DNA of 64,000 nucleotides, from contig WRPH01000008.1 in NCBI GenBank assembly GCA_009773375.1, positions 92,006 through 156,005 on the forward strand, in the 5' to 3' direction. The notes beneath the pieces were generated by a model. That model saw only the letters and a program-made list of their open reading frames with translations, was not told where the DNA came from and searched no databases. The position numbers were made by a program, and so were the translations under genes. Of the stretch, positions 55,351-63,646 are shown piece by piece. Source of the stretch: Paracoccaceae bacterium (GTDB taxonomy: Bacteria; Pseudomonadota; Alphaproteobacteria; Rhodobacterales; Rhodobacteraceae). The first letter of the stretch is position 1; the number at the start of each line of letters is the position of its first letter.

Positions 55351-56292
55351 TCAGATCAGCGCCAGCCCTGCCAGCCCACAGGCCAGCAGAAACATCGCGC
55401 GGGCGTAAAGCGCAAGACCCCGCTGCAAATCGCGTGGCGTGGGGTCGGCGGCACCTGCATTGACCCAAGGTTCTTCCGCCACCCGGTCGGCATAGACGCG
55501 CGGGCCGGAAAGCCGCACACCAAGGCCAGCCGCCATTGCCGCCTCGGGCCAACCGGCGTTGGGTGATCGGTGCAAGCCGGCATCGCGCCACATCACCTTC
55601 AGCGCAGTCTTCGGCCTGCCGGAAACGGCGGCAAACAGCGCCCCGGTCAACCGCGCCGGGATCAGATTGACCAGATCGTCGATCCGCGCCGAGGCCCAAC
55701 CAAAGGCCTCAAACCGTGGAGTGCGGTGGCCGATCATCGAATCGAGCGTGTTGATCGCCTTGTAGGCGGCAATCCCCGGCAGGCCCAGAATAGCGCCCCA
55801 GAACAGGGGTGCGACAATACCATCCGAGGTGTTTTCGGCCAGACTTTCCATCGCCGCCCGCGCAACGCCAGCCTCGTCCAGCACAGCGGTATTGCGGCCA
55901 ACGATCATCGAGACGGCAAGGCGGGCCTTGTCCAGATCTTTGGCCTGCAACGGCGCAACCACCGCCGCGACATGGGCATACATCGACCGCACAGCGACCA
56001 ACGGCCAAGCCAGAACGCCACCCAGAATGATCCCAAGCCAACCTGCGGGCAAAGCCCATTGCAGCCCATACGCCAGGACCGCAACCACGCCAATCACCAC
56101 CAAAGCCGCCGCCACCCCGGCCAAACGGCGCCGCGCGGCGGCAGAGCTATCGTGGTTCCACTGGGCATCAAGGCAGCGGATCAACACGCCGATCCACGTC
56201 ACCGGATGACCGATCCTCGCATAAAGCCAACCGGGCCAGCCGAAGGCCAGATCGAGGCCGATAGCCACCAGCATCATCGCGGCGAAATTCAT
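55351..56292 (-). CDS. cbiB: adenosylcobinamide-phosphate synthase
   Basis: A 313-residue membrane protein with several TM segments (cobD in alphaproteobacterial naming). Motifs include RIGHPVTWIGVLI, the catalytic-loop region SLAENTSDGIVAPLFWGAILGLPG (read in parts), AYKAINTLDSMIGHR and RDAGLHRSPNAGWPEAAMA. It attaches the aminopropanol linker to adenosylcobyric acid. The ATG overlaps the bluE stop (ATGA). Confidence 0.95.
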   Translation of the reverse strand: MNFAAMMLVAIGLDLAFGWPGWLYARIGHPVTWIGVLIRCLDAQWNHDSSAAARRRLAGVAAALVVIGVVAVLAYGLQWALPAGWLGIILGGVLAWPLVAVRSMYAHVAAVVAPLQAKDLDKARLAVSMIVGRNTAVLDEAGVARAAMESLAENTSDGIVAPLFWGAILGLPGIAAYKAINTLDSMIGHRTPRFEAFGWASARIDDLVNLIPARLTGALFAAVSGRPKTALKVMWRDAGLHRSPNAGWPEAAMAAGLGVRLSGPRVYADRVAEEPWVNAGAADPTPRDLQRGLALYARAMFLLACGLAGLALI

Positions 56293-57110
56293 CCCTGCCC
56301 CCCGGCCCGAAACTGCACGATCCCGCGCAAGCCAGCCTGCCTTAATACCTGCCGTGCCCGCGCAGGCACACCTCCCGGCGCAAAGATCAGCCCGCGCGCC
56401 GCTCCGGTATGGGCAATGACATAGCCGAGCGCGCCCAGATCTGCGGCAAGCGACATGGTAGGGTCGGTTCCCGTCCCGCGCCGTTCCAGCGTCCGGCGTG
56501 CGGAAACTGCAGCCAGATCGGCCAGCGCCGCAAGATCGCCCGCCTTGGCGGCATTGCACCAATGCAGCAGCAGGTCTGCGATGTCGGGGAAATCAGTGTC
56601 GGCCGGATTGGTGCGCTGCACCGGGCCGTAAAAGCCGCCAATTACCTCAAAGGCGGGTAGTGTTGGCAGATGCGCCAGAATCTCACCATGACGCGAGGCC
56701 CAAAGCAGCGTCTCGGCATCGGCAAACATCAGCGGATCGGACGCGCCTTCGACGGCGAGACAGGCCTGCGCAAGAACCTGCGGCGGGCCCTGCCACCCAG
56801 CCAGCCGCGCGACGGCCACCAGAGCAGCCGTCGATGCCCCCGCGCCACCGCCCACTGGCATTTCCGCCCGCAGCAGAATGCGCCCCGGCTGAGCAAGCCC
56901 CAGATGCGTCAAAAGCGCCCGTGCCCGCTGAGGTGTCAGCAGACGTTGCCCTGCTCCGTGCAAAGTCAGTTCCTTTTGCGGCAGAAGCGACGCCGAAACC
57001 CGCAGCGCGGGGCACGACAAGCTGACCAATGCGACCGGGCCATTGCGCCCGATCCGCCCCTGCAACAGCTCGCCAAAATGTCCGGCAACCCGGACGACTG
57101 CCTGCCTCAT
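56289..57110 (-). CDS. bluE: L-threonine kinase (BluE/PduX type GHMP kinase)
   Basis: A 273-residue GHMP kinase. The N-terminal block RVAGHFGELLQGRIG and the ATP loop EMPVGGGAGASTAALVAVA are characteristic. PduX/BluE phosphorylates L-threonine to supply the decarboxylase encoded two genes away. BluE was described in Rhodobacter capsulatus B12 synthesis. The ATG at 57108-57110 overlaps the previous stop (ATGA), which sets the start. Confidence 0.88.
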   Translation of the reverse strand: MRQAVVRVAGHFGELLQGRIGRNGPVALVSLSCPALRVSASLLPQKELTLHGAGQRLLTPQRARALLTHLGLAQPGRILLRAEMPVGGGAGASTAALVAVARLAGWQGPPQVLAQACLAVEGASDPLMFADAETLLWASRHGEILAHLPTLPAFEVIGGFYGPVQRTNPADTDFPDIADLLLHWCNAAKAGDLAALADLAAVSARRTLERRGTGTDPTMSLAADLGALGYVIAHTGAARGLIFAPGGVPARARQVLRQAGLRGIVQFRAGGQG

Positions 57111-57685
57111 CGCCGCATCCGGTTGACGCCCGAAATCGACCAAGCCCCGCCTGGCAAGGCGATGATCGTGGTCATCGACAGCGGTGCAATCTGAAATGCC
57201 AGCCCTTGTGCGGCTTGCCCCAAGGTCAGCCCCAAGGCCGCGCGGATCACCCCGGCGTGGGCAATGATGGCAACCTTGCCGCCGCGTGCCGCCAAGTCCT
57301 GCAAGGCAGGCGTAACCCGTTCATAGACATCAAGAAAGCTTTCACCATGTGGCGGGCGATGTGCGGCCAGATCGGCGACGGGAAGCGGGCCAAGATCGGG
57401 AAGATCGCTGAAGGGCACATCCTCCCAAGCGCCGAAATCCTGTTCCCACAACCGCGCATCGTGTGCCGGTGCGGCATCCGGCCACAGCTGCGCGGCAGTC
57501 TGCACGCAGCGCAGCGCCGGGCTGATAACGCAGTGATCCACAGGCCCCAGCGCGCCCCGCAATGCCGCAAAAGCCAAGGAATCACTGCAATCGGCGGCCA
57601 CATCACGCCGCCCGGCCATCCGGCCTTGGGTGATCGCCGGGGCATGGCGGATCAAGTGCAGCTCTGTCGTCACATGGGCGGGCAC
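57107..57685 (-). CDS. bluF: histidine phosphatase, probable alpha-ribazole-phosphate phosphatase
   Basis: A 192-residue histidine-phosphatase-superfamily protein with LIRHAPAITQGRMAGRRD (catalytic RH), SPALRCVQTA, the acidic WEQDFGAWEDVPF and the second His in AIIAHAGVIRAALG. By position in the lower-ligand block it should dephosphorylate alpha-ribazole-5'-phosphate or adenosylcobalamin phosphate (CobC in Salmonella). I prefer a GTG at 57685 with AGGAG about ten bases upstream; an ATG at 57709 overlaps that SD. Confidence 0.82.
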   Translation of the reverse strand: MPAHVTTELHLIRHAPAITQGRMAGRRDVAADCSDSLAFAALRGALGPVDHCVISPALRCVQTAAQLWPDAAPAHDARLWEQDFGAWEDVPFSDLPDLGPLPVADLAAHRPPHGESFLDVYERVTPALQDLAARGGKVAIIAHAGVIRAALGLTLGQAAQGLAFQIAPLSMTTIIALPGGAWSISGVNRMRR

Positions 57686-57750
57686 GGTCGTATTTCTCCT
57701 TTCGCGCATCCGCCGTTTCTGCTTTGTCACGAGCAAAGGAACAAGGCCCC

Positions 57751-58257
57751 ATGCAGAAAATTATCCTCATCACCGGCGGAGCGCGATCAGGCAAAAGCCG
57801 GATCGCCGAGGACCGGGTTTTGCAGATGGGTCGCCCCGCCCAATATATCGCCACCGCACAGGCTTGGGATGATGAAATGCGCACCCGCATCGCCGAACAT
57901 CAGGCACGGCGCGGGGCCGAATGGGTCACAACCGCCGAGCCGTTGGATTTGCTGGCCGCGCTGGCGGCAACCGATGGCAAAGGCCCGCGTCTGGTGGATT
58001 GCCTGACGTTGTGGCTGACCAATCTGATGCTGGCCGATCACGACTGGCGCAAGGCGGGGCAGGATTTGCTGGCCGCGCTGCCCGGCCAGCATAGCCCGGT
58101 GGTGTTTGTGACCAATGAAGTCGGCATGGGGATCGTGCCCGACAACGCCTTGGCGCGCGCCTTTCGGGACGCTGCCGGAACGCTTAACCAATGGGTCGCG
58201 GCTGCGGCGGATGAAGTCATCCTTGCCGTGTCGGGCCTGCCCTTGAAGGTGAAATGA
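57751..58257 (+). CDS. cobU: adenosylcobinamide kinase / guanylyltransferase
   Basis: A 168-residue P-loop enzyme (cobP in alphaproteobacterial naming). Walker A is ITGGARSGKSRIAED, the guanylylated His region is RIAEHQARRGAEW, and VVFVTNEVGMGIVPDN is conserved. It phosphorylates adenosylcobinamide and activates it with GTP. It starts a plus-strand cobU-cobT-cobS operon with ATGA couplings and is divergent from bluF. Confidence 0.95.
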   Translation: MQKIILITGGARSGKSRIAEDRVLQMGRPAQYIATAQAWDDEMRTRIAEHQARRGAEWVTTAEPLDLLAALAATDGKGPRLVDCLTLWLTNLMLADHDWRKAGQDLLAALPGQHSPVVFVTNEVGMGIVPDNALARAFRDAAGTLNQWVAAAADEVILAVSGLPLKVK

Positions 58258-59261
58258 TGCAACTGACCTCTCTTGCCGCTGTCGCCAGCCTTGCCACCAC
58301 CTTGCCGAAAGCCGACGCCGCCGCCGCCGCCGCCGCGCGCGCCCGACAAAACAGCCTGACCAAACCGCCGGGATCGCTGGGACGACTGGAGGAGTTGGCC
58401 GAGTTCATGGCGGCCTGGCGCGGCACCGCACGCCCCACGATCACCAAGGCGCAAGCTATTATCTTTGCGGGCAATCACGGCATTTGCGCGCAGGGGGTCA
58501 ACCCTTTCCCGCAAGAAGTGACCGCGCAGATGGTGCTGAACTTTCAGGCTGGTGGAGCCTCCATCAACCAGTTGTGCCGGGTGAATGGCGCAGATTTGTC
58601 GGTGGTCGCGCTGGAGCTGGACCGCCCGACGGCTGACTTCACCGAAAGCCCGGCGATGACCGAAGCGGAAACCCTGGCCGCGATGCAGGCGGGTGCGGAT
58701 GCGGTAGATCTATCCGCCGACGTGCTGATCCTGGGTGAAATGGGCATCGGCAATTCCACCATCGCCGCCGCGATGGCTGCGGCGCTGTTTGGCGGCGAAG
58801 TTGCGGCTTGGGTCGGCGTCGGCACCGGCTCGGATTCCGACGGGATGAAGCGCAAGATCGCGGCGATTGAAAAGGGTTTGGCCCGGCACAAGGGCCTGCC
58901 CGCAATGGGCGTGCTGGCAGCGTTGGGCGGGCGTGAACAGGCGGCGATCTGTGGCGCGGTGCTGGCGGCGCGGGCAGCGCGGATTCCGGTTATTCTGGAT
59001 GGCTTCATCTGCACCGCAGCTGCATCGGCGCTGTATGCGGCGGACCCGACCTTGCTGGATCACTGTCTGGTTGGCCATTGCAGCGCCGAGCCGGGGCATC
59101 GCAAGCTGTTGGCGGCGCTAAACAAACGCGCCGTGCTGGAGTTTGACATGCGGCTTGGCGAAGGCTCGGGTGCGGCTTTGGCTTTGGGCATCGTGCGGGC
59201 GGCTCTGGAATGCCACAACGGCATGGCGACCTTCGGCGAGGCCGGGGTTTCAGAGGCATGA
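58254..59261 (+). CDS. cobT: nicotinate-nucleotide--dimethylbenzimidazole phosphoribosyltransferase
   Basis: A 335-residue enzyme (cobU in Pseudomonas denitrificans naming). Motifs are TKPPGSLGRLEELAEF, FAGNHGICAQGVNPFP, LGEMGIGNSTIAAAM and the catalytic Glu in RLGEGSGAALAL. It makes alpha-ribazole phosphate from the BluB product. Do not confuse it with the chelatase subunit CobT. Both ends overlap neighbours as ATGA. Confidence 0.96.
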   Translation: MMQLTSLAAVASLATTLPKADAAAAAAARARQNSLTKPPGSLGRLEELAEFMAAWRGTARPTITKAQAIIFAGNHGICAQGVNPFPQEVTAQMVLNFQAGGASINQLCRVNGADLSVVALELDRPTADFTESPAMTEAETLAAMQAGADAVDLSADVLILGEMGIGNSTIAAAMAAALFGGEVAAWVGVGTGSDSDGMKRKIAAIEKGLARHKGLPAMGVLAALGGREQAAICGAVLAARAARIPVILDGFICTAAASALYAADPTLLDHCLVGHCSAEPGHRKLLAALNKRAVLEFDMRLGEGSGAALALGIVRAALECHNGMATFGEAGVSEA

Positions 59262-60013
59262 TCCAATTGCGCCCCCGTCTGGCCGAGGTGCAGTTGGCAG
59301 TCATGCTGCTGACGCGCCTGCCTGCGGGACGGATGGCTGTCGCGCCTTCGATTGGTGCGGCGGCGTGGGCCTTTCCGCTGGTCGGCGGGGTGGTCGGCGG
59401 GGTTTCGGCGGCGGTTCTTCTCGCGGCCATGGCGGTTGGCATTGCGCCGGGGATGGCTGCGGGCATCGCCCTCGCTGCCGGGATTCTGGCTACCGGTGGC
59501 TTGCACGAAGACGGGCTGGCGGATGTGGCGGATGGTTTCGGCGGCGGCCGTGACCGGGCGCGCAAGCTGGAGATCATGCGCGACAGCCGGATCGGCAGCT
59601 ATGGCGGGCTGGCGCTTATCCTGTCGCTGGGGCTGCGCTGGCAGGCTATTGCCCTGCTGACCGTTGAAAGCCCGAAGCTGGGGGCTTTTGCCCTGATTGC
59701 GCTGGCGGTTTCCAGCCGTGCGGGCCTGCCGTTGGCGCTGCTATGGATGCCTGCCGCGCGGACAGATGGGATGGGGAAATCAGCTTCCGGGACAACGCGG
59801 GCGCGGGCGCTGATTTCGGTTGCCATCGCCGCGCTGGCCTTGGCAGTTCTGGTTGGCCCTGCCGAAGCCCTTACGGTTATGGTGGTGCAAGCGGTCGTGC
59901 AACTTGCCTTCGCCCGCCTTGCCCTGCGCCAGATTGGCGGGCAAAGCGGCGATGTTTTAGGGGCGATGCAGCAGTTGGCCGAGATCACCGGCTGGCTGAT
60001 GCTGACCCGCTGA
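59258..60013 (+). CDS. cobS: adenosylcobinamide-GDP ribazoletransferase
   Basis: A 251-residue polytopic membrane enzyme (cobV in alphaproteobacterial naming). Conserved blocks are VMLLTRLPAGRM, GGLHEDGLADVADGFGGG and KLEIMRDSRIGSYGGLALIL, which include the Asp-rich Mg2+ site. It joins adenosylcobinamide-GDP and alpha-ribazole phosphate at the last step. It is not the chelatase subunit CobS. A hairpin repeat follows directly. Confidence 0.95.
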   Translation: MIQLRPRLAEVQLAVMLLTRLPAGRMAVAPSIGAAAWAFPLVGGVVGGVSAAVLLAAMAVGIAPGMAAGIALAAGILATGGLHEDGLADVADGFGGGRDRARKLEIMRDSRIGSYGGLALILSLGLRWQAIALLTVESPKLGAFALIALAVSSRAGLPLALLWMPAARTDGMGKSASGTTRARALISVAIAALALAVLVGPAEALTVMVVQAVVQLAFARLALRQIGGQSGDVLGAMQQLAEITGWLMLTR

Positions 60014-60017
60014 AGAC

Positions 60018-60089
60018 GAGGGGGCCAGCCCCCTCGCCGGTTTGGCACGCCAAACCGGCCCTCCCCCGGAGTATTTTTGCCAAGATGAA
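60018..60089 (+). repeat. bipartite-hairpin intergenic repeat, copy 2
   Basis: The order is GAGGGGGC-CA-GCCCCCTC (60018-60035), an 11-bp stem GCCGGTTTGGC / GCCAAACCGGC (60036-60059), then CTCCCCCGGAGTATTTTTGC and CAAGATGAA. The first hairpin and the tail match copy 1 at 52043, while the second stem keeps its length but changes sequence. It lies between the convergent cobS and gltX genes and probably terminates both. Confidence 0.7.
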
Positions 60090-60100
60090 TGCAAATTTTA

Positions 60101-61435
60101 TTAAAGTTGTGGGCGCTTTTGCAAAAGTGGCATGACATCGGCCATTTCCGGGCCTGCATCAAGGCCGGTGACGGCGCGACGCAGCGGGCGGAACAGGGTT
60201 TTACCCTTGCGCCCGGTTGCCTCTTTTACTGCATTGGTCCATTCGCCCCAGGTTGCCGTTGTCCACGGGCCTTCGGGCAGCAGGGCGAAGGCTTGCGCCA
60301 CGAATTCACGGTCTTCTTCGTCAACCAGCGGCGTTGCGCCATCGCGGAACAGCGTCCACCAGCCTTCGAGATCGGCCAGAACGGTGATGTTGCCCTTGGC
60401 AACGTTCCAGAACGCTTCGGCCTTGTCGGCGGGCACGCCCAGCTTGGCGATACGGTCGGCGACGTTTGCCAGCGGCAGACTTTGAACATGCGCGCGGGTC
60501 AGCGGGAACAGGTCTTCGGCGTCGAACTTGGTCGGGGCAGCGCCAAAGCTGCCAATGTCAAAGCCGTCGATCAGGTCTTGCATCGACGAGGCGAGCTCCA
60601 CCGGCTTGGAAGAGCCAAGCCGCGCCATCAGCGACAGCAGCGCCATCGGCTCCACGCCCTGCGCGCGCAGATCGCGCAGCGACAGCGTGCCAAGACGCTT
60701 GGACAGTTCTTCGCCCTTCGCGCCGGTCAGCAGCGAATGGTGGGCGAAATTCGGTGGGGTGCCGCCCATCGCCTGCATGATCTGGATTTGCGTCGCGGTA
60801 TTGGTGACGTGATCAGCACCGCGCACGATAAAGCTGACGCCCATGTCGATATCATCGACCGACGAGGCGAAGGTGTACAGGATCTGCCCATCGGCGCGGA
60901 TCAGCACCGGATCCGACACCGAAGCCGCGTCGATCGAGATCGGCCCCAAGATGCCATCGGGCCACTCGATGCGCTGCTGATCCAGCAGGAAACGCCAATA
61001 ACCAGCACGGCCTTCGGCGCGGGCGGCGGCTTTTTCATCTTCGGTCATCCGCAGCGAGGCGCGGTCATAGACCGGCGGCTTGTGCATGTTCAGCTGCTTC
61101 TTGCGCTTCAGGTCCAGTTCGACCGGCGATTCAAAGCATTCGTAGAACCGGCCCGCTGCGCGCAGCTCATCCGCCGCCTGGTAGTAGCGGTCAAAGCGTA
61201 GCGACTGCTTTTCAACGCGATCCCAGTGCAGGCCCAACCATTCCAGATCTTCCATCAGGCCATCGGCGTATTCCTGCTTTGACCGTTCCTGATCGGTGTC
61301 ATCCAGACGCAGGATGAACGTACCCCCGGCCTTGCGGGTGATCAGATAGTTCATCAGCGCGGTGCGCAGATTGCCGACGTGGATATATCCGGTCGGCGAG
61401 GGGGCAAAGCGGGTAATGGTGGGCTTGACGGTCAT
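60101..61435 (-). CDS. gltX: glutamyl-tRNA synthetase
   Basis: A 444-residue class I synthetase. The HIGH-type motif is PSPTGYIHVGNLRTAL at residues about 12-27, and the KMSKS-type loop is GEELSKRLG near 245. RLDDTDQERSKQEYADGL and VLIRADGQILYTFASSVDD are family blocks. Alphaproteobacteria often carry two gltX paralogues, one of which may prefer tRNA-Gln; which this is cannot be told here. AGGAGAG precedes the ATG at 61433-61435. Confidence 0.95.
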   Translation of the reverse strand: MTVKPTITRFAPSPTGYIHVGNLRTALMNYLITRKAGGTFILRLDDTDQERSKQEYADGLMEDLEWLGLHWDRVEKQSLRFDRYYQAADELRAAGRFYECFESPVELDLKRKKQLNMHKPPVYDRASLRMTEDEKAAARAEGRAGYWRFLLDQQRIEWPDGILGPISIDAASVSDPVLIRADGQILYTFASSVDDIDMGVSFIVRGADHVTNTATQIQIMQAMGGTPPNFAHHSLLTGAKGEELSKRLGTLSLRDLRAQGVEPMALLSLMARLGSSKPVELASSMQDLIDGFDIGSFGAAPTKFDAEDLFPLTRAHVQSLPLANVADRIAKLGVPADKAEAFWNVAKGNITVLADLEGWWTLFRDGATPLVDEEDREFVAQAFALLPEGPWTTATWGEWTNAVKEATGRKGKTLFRPLRRAVTGLDAGPEMADVMPLLQKRPQL

Positions 61436-61538
61436 GGAGGCTCTCCTGCAACCGCCCTTCCCTGTCATATGGGCCGCGATTTGTCCAGTTGCTGCCAACC
61501 GGGCTTGCAAAGCCATAGCGGCTGGCTAGGCTGCGACC

Positions 61539-61949
61539 ATGACCGTGCCTTTGCCCACCGCCCTTGCCCCCGATGCCGCCCAGATCGAAGCACTGGCGCA
61601 TCAGGCCATTGCCAGCCTGCCCGAGGCCTATCGCCGCGCCGCAATGCAGATCGTGCTGCGGGTCGAGGATTTCGCCTCTGATACCTTGTTGGCCGATCTG
61701 GGCTGCGAAAGCCCGTTTGATCTGACCGGGCTTTACGAAGGCACGCCGCTGACAGAGAAATCCTTTGCCGATCAGGTCCTTCACCCCGATCTGATCTGGC
61801 TGTTCCGCCGCCCGATTCTGGATGAATGGATTGAACGCGGCGATGTCACGCTAGCCGATCTGGTGACGCATGTACTGGTGCATGAGCTGGCGCATCACTT
61901 TGGCTGGTCAGATGACGACATCGCTGCAATTGATCGCTGGTGGGAATAA
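61539..61949 (+). CDS. minimal zincin metallopeptidase-family protein
   Basis: A 136-residue protein of the small Zincin_1 family. The extended zinc motif HELAHHFGWSDDD (H-E-x-x-H-x-x-G-x-x-D) is near residue 115, preceded by LADLVTHVLV. The usual companion segments RVEDF and LTGLYEGTPLTEKS are present. Proteolytic activity has not been shown for most of the family. It is divergent from gltX. Confidence 0.88.
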   Translation: MTVPLPTALAPDAAQIEALAHQAIASLPEAYRRAAMQIVLRVEDFASDTLLADLGCESPFDLTGLYEGTPLTEKSFADQVLHPDLIWLFRRPILDEWIERGDVTLADLVTHVLVHELAHHFGWSDDDIAAIDRWWE

Positions 61950-62047
61950 CCGATTGCGGCGGCATTTCTGCTTGTGACTTGGACAGCAGGGCAAAAAGTT
62001 CTTATGATCCCGTGCGGGCGCGTTCGCCTGTTTCAAGGAGCCAAGAC

Positions 62048-62629
62048 ATGTTCAATAAATCCAGCATCTTTTTCGCATGCATTCTGGGGACAGCTTTGGC
62101 AGCACCCGCGCTTGCTGGCACGGTGGCCGACAAGGCTGCCGAGATTGAAACCCTGATGGCTGTGCCGGACTCCGGGGCCGCTATTGATGCGGCGAATGCG
62201 CTATTGGCTACGGTTTGGGACAGCACGGCCGAGGTCGGCATTCACCAGACCGTTCTGGTCACGGAACCGGCGGCGGGCTTTGGCATCTACAACCCACGCG
62301 CCAATGATCAATACAAGGTGGGCGAGCCGATCATGATCTATGCCGAGCCGTTTGGTTTTGGCTATGGCGCCGCTGGCGAAGGGCTGTATTCGATCGCTTT
62401 TGCGGTCGACCTGAAAGTGATGACAGAGGCGGGCGAGGTCTTGGGCGAGATGCCCGATCTGGCCAGCCTTGAACTGACCTCACGCTACCAGAACCGCGAG
62501 TTTCAGGCCAACCTGACCTACACGCTGGATGGCGTGCCGCCCGGTCGTTATGTGCTGGAAACCACTTTGCGCGACAAGAATTCCACCAAGGTCGGCACGT
62601 TTCAGAACGTGGTCGAATTCGTCGAGTGA
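62048..62629 (+). CDS. secreted protein of unknown function
   Basis: A 193-residue protein with a Sec signal peptide (MFNKSSIFFACILGTALAAP, cleavage likely after ALA, about residue 23). The mature part is beta-rich with VLVTEPAAGFGIYNPRAND, YKVGEPIMIYAEPFGF and a C-terminal FQANLTYTLDGVPPGRYVLE block that resembles a periplasmic immunoglobulin-like fold. AAGGAG seven bases before the ATG at 62048 decides the start. I recognise no named family. Confidence 0.78.
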   Translation: MFNKSSIFFACILGTALAAPALAGTVADKAAEIETLMAVPDSGAAIDAANALLATVWDSTAEVGIHQTVLVTEPAAGFGIYNPRANDQYKVGEPIMIYAEPFGFGYGAAGEGLYSIAFAVDLKVMTEAGEVLGEMPDLASLELTSRYQNREFQANLTYTLDGVPPGRYVLETTLRDKNSTKVGTFQNVVEFVE

Positions 62630-62653
62630 TCCGGTTTTGCGAAAGTTGAACCG

Positions 62654-63610
62654 ATGACAACGGAGCAGCAGACCCCGATCCTGACGCTGACGCTGAACCC
62701 CGCGCTGGATATGGCGACGACGGTGCCAGAGATGGTGCCGGATCGGAAACTGCGCTGTGCCGCACCCTTGCTGGACCCCGGCGGCGGCGGGCTGAACGTC
62801 AGCCGTGCCGTCACGGTGCTGGGGGGCGAAAGCCTGGCGCTGGTGGCTTTGGGCGGGCTGACCGGGGATCGGCTGGCGGGGTTGATCCGGGCTGAATCCG
62901 TGCCATTTCTGGCGCTGATGGGGCCGGGGGAAACCCGGCAAAGCCTGACGGTGACCGAAGAGAAAAGCGGGCGTCAGTATCGGTTCATGTTGCCCGGCCC
63001 GGTCTGGTCCGAGGCAGATCAGGGCCGGGTGTTTCTGCTGTTGCGGGCCTCGGCACGGGTGGGGGCCTATGGGGTGATCTCGGGCAGCCAACCGCCGGGC
63101 GTGCCGGGGGATTTTCTGGCCCAACTGGCCCGGTCGATGGCGGGGTTGCAGGTGCTGTTGGATACCTCGGGGGCCGCTTTGAAACAGGCGGTGGCGCATC
63201 CGATTCCGGGGCTGTTCGTGCTGCGGATGGATGATCTGGAGGCCGAAGAACTCGCCGGGCATGCGCTGACCACGCGCGTTCAAAGCGCTGATTTTGCCGC
63301 CAGTCTGGTGGCCCGCGGCGTGGCGCAAAAAGTGATCCTCGCGCGCGGCGCAGATGGGTCGGTACTGGCCGAGGCCGGGCAGCGGCTGTTTGTGAAAGCC
63401 GCCCCGGTCAAGGTGGTCAGCAAGGTCGGCGCTGGTGACAGTTTTGTCGCAGGCTTTGTGCTGGCTCTGGCGCGCGGCGGCACATCGGCGCAAGCGATGG
63501 CCTATGGCGCGGCGGCGGCAAGTGCGGCCGTGATGACCGATGCGACGCAGCTGTGCAGGCTGGCCGATGTCGAACGCATCTTGCCAGATTGCTGGGTCGA
63601 GGCGATTTAG
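62654..63610 (+). CDS. PfkB-family hexose kinase (1-phosphofructokinase type)
   Basis: A 318-residue ribokinase-fold enzyme. The N-terminal TLTLNPALDMATTVPEM and DPGGGGLNVSRAVTVLGGES match 1-phosphofructokinase and 6-phosphofructokinase PfkB types, and KVGAGDSFVAGFVLAL holds the catalytic Asp and anion hole. The phosphate acceptor (fructose-1-P, fructose-6-P or tagatose-6-P) cannot be decided. No PTS gene is adjacent. Confidence 0.9.
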   Translation: MTTEQQTPILTLTLNPALDMATTVPEMVPDRKLRCAAPLLDPGGGGLNVSRAVTVLGGESLALVALGGLTGDRLAGLIRAESVPFLALMGPGETRQSLTVTEEKSGRQYRFMLPGPVWSEADQGRVFLLLRASARVGAYGVISGSQPPGVPGDFLAQLARSMAGLQVLLDTSGAALKQAVAHPIPGLFVLRMDDLEAEELAGHALTTRVQSADFAASLVARGVAQKVILARGADGSVLAEAGQRLFVKAAPVKVVSKVGAGDSFVAGFVLALARGGTSAQAMAYGAAAASAAVMTDATQLCRLADVERILPDCWVEAI

Positions 63611-63646
63611 CGGCCCCTGCCTTGCAACCGCGACTGAAGAACGCTG

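Noticed and set aside
57724..57750. Earlier in-frame start for the adenosylcobinamide kinase
   Set aside because: The ATG at 57751 gives the usual MQKIILITGGARSGKS N-terminus directly before the P-loop; the extra nine residues have no family support.
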